11,037 nt of DNA, taken from positions 1-11,037 of the forward strand of contig JASHXN010000028.1 in assembly GCA_030043505.1 (NCBI GenBank), given 5' to 3'. The notes under the pieces are model-generated. The model was not told the origin of the DNA, did not search any database, and saw only the letters and a program-made list of their open reading frames with translations. A program made the position numbers and the translations under genes. The DNA is from Thermoplasmata archaeon. GTDB taxonomy: Archaea; Thermoplasmatota; Thermoplasmata; UBA184. This document shows positions 7,401-11,037 of the stretch, piece after piece; the first letter of the stretch is position 1, and the number at the start of each line of letters is the position of its first letter.

Positions 7401-10395
7401 CGATCGCGGAGATCGTGGTGCTCTGGCCCTCATCGACCGGGTTCACCGAAGCCGAGGCGGTCGCGCCGAGGGTCGAGTAGACGACCCACGAGAACGAACC
7501 GGTCACCTCGCCGCCGTTCGAGTCCGTCACGGTCACGGAGACCGTCGACGTCCCGGCCGCGGTCGGGGTGCACGTGAACGTGGCGACGTTGCCGGGCGCA
7601 CCGCACGCGGCCGGCAGCCCGCTCCACGCGTACGTGGTGTACGTTCCGGATCCGCCGCTCGCGCCCGCGCTGATCGTCACCGCGCCCCCGCCGACATAGC
7701 TCGGGTTCGGGGTCGCGGACGGCGACGCGAACAGCTCGCTGAAGACGACGGTGATCGAGTTCCCTGCCCCGTGGATGTAGAACGTCCCGCCCGGAGCCGA
7801 GTAGCCCGTCGCCGAGGCGGTGTAGGTGTACTTTCCGAACGTGTCGGAGGCGGAGAGCGAGGCGGTCGTCCCGGTCACCGTCGACGGGTTCGAGCAGCTG
7901 CTGCCGCTGATCGTACAGCCGGCGTCCCCGAGCGTCGGGGTGACGACGACCGACCAGGAGGTGCCGCTCGGCAGGCCCGACTCCGAGAACGTGCTGGCGT
8001 ACGTCAGCGTGTTCGCCGTGTAGTTCCCCGCGTCGATGACGCCCCAGCCCGTGGCGAGGTCGAAGCCGGTCTTCGCCTCGTAGTTCGCCACGAGGCCGTC
8101 GGCGTCCGTGTAGGTGTTGACGTCGTAGAACGAGTGCAACGTCAGATCGCTCGTATCCTGCTTCTGACCCATCGCGTAGGCGCTCGGGTCGAGGAAGCCG
8201 AGCCATCCCTGGCCGCTCTTGTGGAGCGCGTAATCGATCGTCGCGATCACGCCGCCCGTGACCTGCGTCGCAATGCTCGTGCCGATGAAGTACGTCCCCG
8301 CGACCGTCGGCGAGGAACCGGAGGTGGTTCCGACGTCCAGCGGAGAGACCGCCTTGCACGAACTGGAGACCCAGCAGGTGAAGTTCAGCGAGTACGGGCC
8401 GACCTCCAGGTTGATGATCGTGTCGTTGGCGATCGACGCGATATCCGGTTCGCAGCGGTAGTTGCCGGTCTTGACGGCGTTGCACACCGCGGCGGCGTCC
8501 GCCGAGTTGTTGGTGAACGAGCCGCGCGGGAACGTCGTGGTGCTCGCGACGCCGCCCGTGCCGCCGTACGTGGAGGTGAAGCCGTCCACGGTCCCGTCCG
8601 GTTCGTACCACCCGATCTCGCCGGTGCCGACGCCGTAGTACGGCGCCGCGTTGCTGGCGAGGTGGGGCGCGCCGCGCTGGAGGGTCGTCGCGTTGATCGC
8701 CGCCGTGGTCCCGCCGACCGCGACGGTCCCGAACGCGCTCGAGGTCGTCGCCGCGGGGGCCTCCACGGTCGTGCCGGAGTCGCCGGTCGCGCCGAGGACG
8801 GTGATGCCGCGCGCCTGGGCGGTCTTGAGGTCGCTCGCCCACGCCGTGCCGAGGCTCGAGGTGCCGGAGCCGGTCGTCCAGGAGTTCGTGATGACGCTCA
8901 CGTTCTCCATGTCGGTGATCGTCGAGGCCGTGTCGAACCCGCCGTCGGTGCTGTAGTCCGAGGTCGACGGGCTGAGCAGGTCCGAGAAGACGGTCGTGAT
9001 CGCGGTCGTGGTCGACGAGCCGGCGAACGTCTGGATGACGTTCGCGCCGGGGGCCATCGACCCGAGCATCGAGACGTCCAGGGTGTTCTCGCCCTGGGCT
9101 TCGTCGTCGTCGCACGACGCAGAGAAGCCGTTCGAACCGCTCGGGTAGGCGTAGGTGTAGCCGGAGGCGATCGCCATCGAGTAGGCGTGCGGCATCGGCT
9201 CGCCCGCGGGGATCGAGTAGTTCCAGAACGACGTGACGTCGGGCATGAAGAAGTCCCACGCGTCCTCGCCGCTGGTGACGTGCTGGGTGCACCAGTAGTT
9301 GTAGAAGTCATCCGAGCCGCACGCGCTCGTCGGCTTGCTGGACGAGTAACAGGCGGCGTCGCTCCAGAGGATCGCGGCCACCGTGGCGCCGACCGGGTAG
9401 CCGTACTTCTCGAACAATCCGGTCTCGTTGTACGTCACCTGCAGGTCCGGCGCCTCGACAAGGTCCCCGCACGTGGTGGAGTCGCACGGCTTCGTGCCGG
9501 TCTTTCCCTTGCTGTTCAGGACCACCGGCTGGTCGTACGTCAGCGTCAGCCCGTTGGAGGTGACGGTGGTGCTAGCGAACGGGTTCTGCGAAGTCCCCGG
9601 GGAGATCGCGCCCTCGGTCGGGCCGTGGGCCGCGTTCGCTTCGCTCGCCGCGACCGCCTGCGCGATCGCCGTGGTCGAGACGAGAGGGGCGACGTGGTTG
9701 AGGTACTGAGAGTAGTCGCTCAGCCCCTCGACCTCGATGATGTACGGCGCCAGCGGCGCCGGGATCGACGGCAGCGACAGCGGGGCGTAGTACGGCTGCC
9801 CGCTCGCCGAGACGAACGAACCCAGCTCCGTGTGGAAGATGGAGGAGACCTGGGCCGGGGTCGCCTCGAACGTGAGCGACAGCCGGTCCGACTGCGTCGT
9901 CAGCCCCGTCACGCCGAACGACTGCAGGTAGTTCACGAGGGAGTTGTAGACCGACGGCACCCCGCCGAACGCCTCGTTGAACTGCGCCTCGGTGAGGTAG
10001 TGGTGATACTCCGGCGACGACGGGTCGCTCAGCTCCGGGAGGAGCGCGTTCAACCGAGAGTTGTTCGAGAATTGGAGGGCGATGAGAAGGTCGATCGTTC
10101 CCGTGGGATTGACCGACGTAGCCAGATCGGGTGCGCCTAGATAGGTCGCGCCCGTCAGATCGTAGCCAGGTTCAGTATACGGCGCCAGCGTCGTCGCCGC
10201 GGCCCGCAGTTCCGAAGGACTCCACGAGAGCGCTGCCGACGTGATCTCCGCGGCCGGGGCCGCCGAGGCCACCGGGACCGCCGTCGGGAATCCCGCCGAG
10301 ACGACCCCTGGTTCGGCCACCGCAAACCCGACGACCGCGATCGCCGCGACCATCAGTCCCCACCATGCCATCTTCCCCCGCATACTCCGCTGCAT
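4432..10395 (-). CDS. Giant membrane-anchored sedolisin (S53 family serine-carboxyl protease) with Ig/PKD-like repeats
   Basis: 1987 residues, against about 500-650 for ordinary sedolisins, which are secreted acid endopeptidases. Layout: signal peptide (basic Arg3, Arg6, Lys8; hydrophobic 10-26; likely cut near Ala34); pro-domain about 95-230; S53 catalytic domain about 235-795 with Glu436 and Asp440 (GENTLD), oxyanion Asp539 (ATGDSG), nucleophile Ser707 (FIGTSIA) and the calcium-site region near Asp758 and TGFDLATG; one ETGLP module (800-886); nine Ig/PKD-like repeats (890-1682); three more ETGLP modules (1687-1926); a transmembrane helix (about 1954-1974), then RR and a short cytoplasmic tail. 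All 32 cysteines lie outside the membrane and look paired. Many N-X-S/T sites (323, 392, 498, 671) could be glycosylated. ATG 10395 is chosen because AGGTGG lies six bases upstream; ATG 10383 and 10371 lack such a site. It probably digests external protein. Confidence 0.9.
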   Translation of the reverse strand: MQRSMRGKMAWWGLMVAAIAVVGFAVAEPGVVSAGFPTAVPVASAAPAAEITSAALSWSPSELRAAATTLAPYTEPGYDLTGATYLGAPDLATSVNPTGTIDLLIALQFSNNSRLNALLPELSDPSSPEYHHYLTEAQFNEAFGGVPSVYNSLVNYLQSFGVTGLTTQSDRLSLTFEATPAQVSSIFHTELGSFVSASGQPYYAPLSLPSIPAPLAPYIIEVEGLSDYSQYLNHVAPLVSTTAIAQAVAASEANAAHGPTEGAISPGTSQNPFASTTVTSNGLTLTYDQPVVLNSKGKTGTKPCDSTTCGDLVEAPDLQVTYNETGLFEKYGYPVGATVAAILWSDAACYSSSKPTSACGSDDFYNYWCTQHVTSGEDAWDFFMPDVTSFWNYSIPAGEPMPHAYSMAIASGYTYAYPSGSNGFSASCDDDEAQGENTLDVSMLGSMAPGANVIQTFAGSSTTTAITTVFSDLLSPSTSDYSTDGGFDTASTITDMENVSVITNSWTTGSGTSSLGTAWASDLKTAQARGITVLGATGDSGTTVEAPAATTSSAFGTVAVGGTTAAINATTLQRGAPHLASNAAPYYGVGTGEIGWYEPDGTVDGFTSTYGGTGGVASTTTFPRGSFTNNSADAAAVCNAVKTGNYRCEPDIASIANDTIINLEVGPYSLNFTCWVSSSCKAVSPLDVGTTSGSSPTVAGTYFIGTSIATQVTGGVIATIDYALHKSGQGWLGFLDPSAYAMGQKQDTSDLTLHSFYDVNTYTDADGLVANYEAKTGFDLATGWGVIDAGNYTANTLTYASTFSESGLPSGTSWSVVVTPTLGDAGCTISGSSCSNPSTVTGTTASLSASDTFGKYTYTASATGYSAPGGTFYIHGAGNSITVVFSELFASPSATPNPSYVGGGAVTISAGASGGSGTYTTYAWSGLPAACGAPGNVATFTCTPTAAGTSTVSVTVTDSNGGEVTGSFSWVVYSTLGATASASVNPVDEGQSTTISAIASGGSGGYGYSWSGLPAGCGVAEITSSFSCTPASGASAGSPYTVSVLVTDSNGGHTTASFSLVVDPALSAGTVSATPNPVDTGEATELATSGASGGSGTYSYAWSGLPTGCASSNAASITCVPTAPGTYVFELTVTDGNGAQATASASVSVNNVLGVSASATVNPVDEGQATTISAVAGGGSGGYTYAWSGLPSGCGSPGDVASFACTPAPGDAAGSPYTVTVQVTDSLGSGTSGQFTLVVDPALSVGPSANVNPVDSGQTTTISANAAGGSGTYSYVWSGLPGTCSAGNTASFDCTPGTAGTYTVGVQVTDGNGATASGSFQLVVNGALTVSASATVNPVEEGQATTISAVAGGGSGGDSYAWSGLPSGCGSPGDVASFSCTPAVGDSDLSPYTVSVTVEDSASTQVTTSFQLDVEPILNVGTVTFTVNPVDVGQTTTISVSVSGGSGAGTYSYSWSGLPSGCGSPGDVASFVCTPAAGDVSGSPYTVDVTVTDASGNPVSATPGTLVVYPALSAAPSATPNPLDVGQTTTVAANAAGGSGTYGYTWGGLAGSGCAGSGASFSCAPTQAGTYTVWVNVTDGTGAYANVSFSLVVDSAVSAGTAGATPNPVTVDTATTIGTTGASGGAGGYTYAWSGLPSSCSAGDVASFSCTPSQVGAYTVELTVTDANGEAATSTFTLTVNPVGTYQVTFTETGLPAGTSWTVHVSGGTTLTGTTTTLSADLVNGAYTYTVSSANTEYAAAGGTFTVASAAVGVTVAFHQEKYSLTYTETGIPAKKLAKVGWTVEVNGTVKSATTATITFTGLTNGSYSLLILGPNGYRSSVASGSQTVAGTTGVSVAFAKGSTAVLSFHEKGLPKKTSWCVAVDGDSVCSTTGVVKFAGLTPGSYAFVIESPTAGYTITTTVGKTPVTSPITLTKSTAVTVKFKATGSDGTAAARGTAGLLREEVRTVSAAWAELGAVVAVASALALVGAAWASRRGGAPGAGSEA
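4618..5337 (-). repeat. Three ETGLP-type beta modules in the membrane-proximal stalk
   Basis: Residues 1687-1926 hold three divergent copies of a module opening with a beta strand and 'FTETGLPAGTSW', 'YTETGIP' or 'FHEKGLPKKTSW' (about 1689, 1767, 1849) and running about 80 residues to a 'VAF' or 'VKF' strand. A fourth copy (FSESGLPSGTSW, 803-814; bases 7738-7998) lies directly after the catalytic domain, so such modules bracket the nine Ig-like repeats. This motif recurs in Thermoplasmata surface proteins. The last copy carries its own cysteine pair (1861, 1870). Confidence 0.75.
5350..7728 (-). repeat. Nine tandem Ig/PKD-like domains of 85-94 residues, each with one cysteine pair
   Basis: Residues 890-1682. 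Boundaries by the 'NPVDxGQxTTIS' opening strand: 890, 975, 1065, 1152, 1242, 1327, 1417, 1511, 1596. Each copy has a 'WSGLPxGC' strand, a second Cys 9-11 residues later in 'FxCTP', and a final 'VTVTD' strand with a 'GN' or 'SNG' turn. Two forms exist: long, with an extra loop ending 'SPYTV' (copies 2, 4, 6, 7), and short, with 'AGTYTV' (copies 1, 3, 5, 8, 9). Copies 4 and 6 are the most alike, also at DNA level (about 6241-6410 against 6781-6950). They probably form an extended stalk or bind substrate. Confidence 0.85.
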
Positions 10396-10401
10396 TCCGT
10401 C

Positions 10402-10407
10402 CCACCT
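10402..10407 (-). promoter_or_regulatory. Shine-Dalgarno of the protease gene
   Basis: The minus strand reads AGGTGG, six bases before the ATG at 10395. It decides this start over the two in-frame ATGs that follow within 24 bases, and shows that this gene, unlike its divergent neighbour, uses a leadered message. Confidence 0.65.
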
Positions 10408-10411
10408 AACG

Positions 10412-10434
10412 TCCGGCCGTCCCGGACGGCCGGA
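10412..10434. promoter_or_regulatory. Perfect 23-base dyad in the protease leader or start-site region (candidate operator)
   Basis: Two 11-base arms, TCCGGCCGTCC and GGACGGCCGGA, flank a single central C. The dyad lies between the TATA-like element (10456-10463) and the ribosome site (10402-10407), just where transcription of the protease gene should begin. A one-base centre is poor for an RNA hairpin but normal for a site bound by a dimeric repressor. Function is inferred from symmetry and place alone. Confidence 0.55.
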
Positions 10435-10455
10435 GGCTCGGGAAGCATTTCGACT

Positions 10456-10463
10456 ACAAATAA
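10456..10463 (-). promoter_or_regulatory. TATA-like element of the protease gene
   Basis: The minus strand reads TTATTTGT, in the most AT-rich part of the 205-base divergent region. With the usual 25-base spacing, transcription would start near 10430-10435, giving a leader of about 35-40 bases that holds the dyad and the ribosome site. Confidence 0.45.
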
Positions 10464-10570
10464 CACCACATTACCGCCAAATGGGGTCCCGCCGCCACGG
10501 ACTCTCGCGGTCGAAAGACGGAACTCGAACGCTCGAGGAGAAACGGCCCTTCAGGGCGCGCCGGGTCCCC

Positions 10571-10579
10571 CTAATAAAC
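10571..10579 (+). promoter_or_regulatory. TATA box of the SufB/SufD-family gene
   Basis: CTAATAAAC is centred about 26 bases before the ATG at 10601. That puts the predicted transcription start at or next to the start codon, so the message is probably leaderless. No good Shine-Dalgarno lies before the ATG, in agreement with this. It is the clearest TATA match in the window. Confidence 0.6.
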
Positions 10580-10600
10580 ACCCGCGCGTGAGTAAATCCG

Positions 10601-11037
10601 ATGGCATCAGCGGTGAGCAAGCCGGCGGAATGGGTCTCCGCGGACCACATCCGGCAGCTGTCGCAGGCCGAGGGGGATTCGACTTCGGCCCGGGACCGCC
10701 GGTTGGAGGCGTACGACCGATTCCTGACCCTCCCGCTCGAGCCGGACCCGCTGTACCGGGGCTACGGCTACTTCAACAATGTCGACCTGGCCGGCCTCGA
10801 CGCGGTCAGTCGAGGCACCAGGGTCGCCCTTCCCCCGCCGCCGGCGGGCGCCGTCCGGATCGTCCACGATGCCGCCGGAACGCACATCGACCTCCCCCGG
10901 GAACTTTCGGACGCCGGGGTCCGCGCCGTCCCGGTCACCACGCGGTCGCCCGCCGCCCCCACGACCGGCGAAGCCGCGTCGCCCGAGGAGCCGACCGACC
11001 GGCTTTCGGCGCTCTCGGAAGCACTGTCCAATCGTGG
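10601..11037 (+). CDS. SufB/SufD-family Fe-S assembly protein, N-terminal part (3' end outside window)
   Basis: The frame is open from ATG 10601 to the window edge (145 codons) without a stop. The N-terminal 'RRLEAYDRFLTLPLEPDPLY' segment (residues 33-52) and the following 'NNVDLAGLDA' resemble the helical N-terminus of SufD-type proteins, where an acidic/basic 'RLEA...F..LP' helix precedes 'Y....DL'. A beta-rich segment follows (VRIVHDAAGTHIDLP, about 85-99), then a Pro/Thr/Ala-rich, possibly disordered stretch (about 108-130), and then LSALSEAL. SufB and SufD form the scaffold with the SufC ATPase on which Fe-S clusters are built. The diagnostic C-terminal beta-helix is outside the window, so SufB or SufD cannot be decided, and the family call rests on a short conserved segment plus the nearby sufU. 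A sufC or second SufB/SufD gene would be expected downstream. Confidence 0.6.
   Translation, partial: MASAVSKPAEWVSADHIRQLSQAEGDSTSARDRRLEAYDRFLTLPLEPDPLYRGYGYFNNVDLAGLDAVSRGTRVALPPPPAGAVRIVHDAAGTHIDLPRELSDAGVRAVPVTTRSPAAPTTGEAASPEEPTDRLSALSEALSNR

Noticed and set aside
5350..7728. Regular repeats that might be a CRISPR array or satellite DNA
   Set aside because: The period is 255-282 bases, in frame, with protein-level conservation of strands and cysteines; they are protein domain repeats, not short direct repeats with spacers.
4846..10140. A 1764-codon open frame on the plus strand opposite the protease gene
   Set aside because: The product is dominated by Arg, Ala and Gly with no recognisable domain. 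It is the mirror of a long, highly GC-rich coding strand in which stop codons are rare. The minus frame has full domain logic.
10396..10600. Possible small RNA or tRNA in the divergent region
   Set aside because: No cloverleaf or T-loop sequence was seen; the region is accounted for by two promoters, the dyad and a ribosome site.
1..11037. Defence system, prophage or insertion sequence
   Set aside because: No transposase, integrase, nuclease-ATPase pair beyond Rad50, terminal inverted repeats or target duplications were seen. Rad50 here is a housekeeping repair protein by its motifs.

Overview
The window looks like a piece of chromosome from a high-GC archaeon, most likely Thermoplasmatota. 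The evidence is a Rad50-type ATPase, TATA-like boxes about 27-35 bases before several start codons (near-leaderless transcription), an internal gene with a GGAGGTG ribosome site, and a huge secreted S53 protease whose 'ETGLPxGTxW' modules are typical of Thermoplasmata surface proteins. The phylum is an inference; no rRNA or other marker gene is present. I see no mobile element, CRISPR array, tRNA or rRNA, and no gene-free stretch over 300 bases.

Layout. Positions 1-845 (+) hold the 3' end of rad50. It meets, and overlaps by 38 bases, a convergent aldo/keto reductase gene (808-1929, -). A 105-base divergent intergenic region separates that gene from a 39-codon zinc-finger-like ORF (2035-2154, +). 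Only three bases later lies the stop of a convergent minus-strand cluster, read in the order sufU-type scaffold (4241-3849), 2[4Fe-4S] ferredoxin (3787-3581), cobalamin-binding-domain radical SAM protein (3576-2158). Next is a 190-base gap with a hairpin terminator, then a 5964-base gene (10395-4432, -) for a 1987-residue membrane-anchored sedolisin. A 205-base divergent promoter region follows, and a SufB/SufD-family gene (10601 onward, +) runs off the right edge.

The genes fall into three themes. (1) DNA repair: the Rad50 C-terminus. (2) Iron-sulphur biology: SufU, ferredoxin, radical SAM and SufB/SufD lie on both sides of the protease gene, as if the protease interrupts a Suf neighbourhood. 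The ferredoxin/radical-SAM pair probably forms an electron donor and enzyme unit whose clusters are built by the Suf system. (3) Extracellular protein degradation: the giant protease has a signal peptide, pro-domain, complete Glu-Asp-Asp-Ser catalytic set, nine disulphide-type Ig/PKD-like repeats, four ETGLP modules and a C-terminal membrane anchor. Its regulatory region contains a perfect 23-base dyad placed like an operator.
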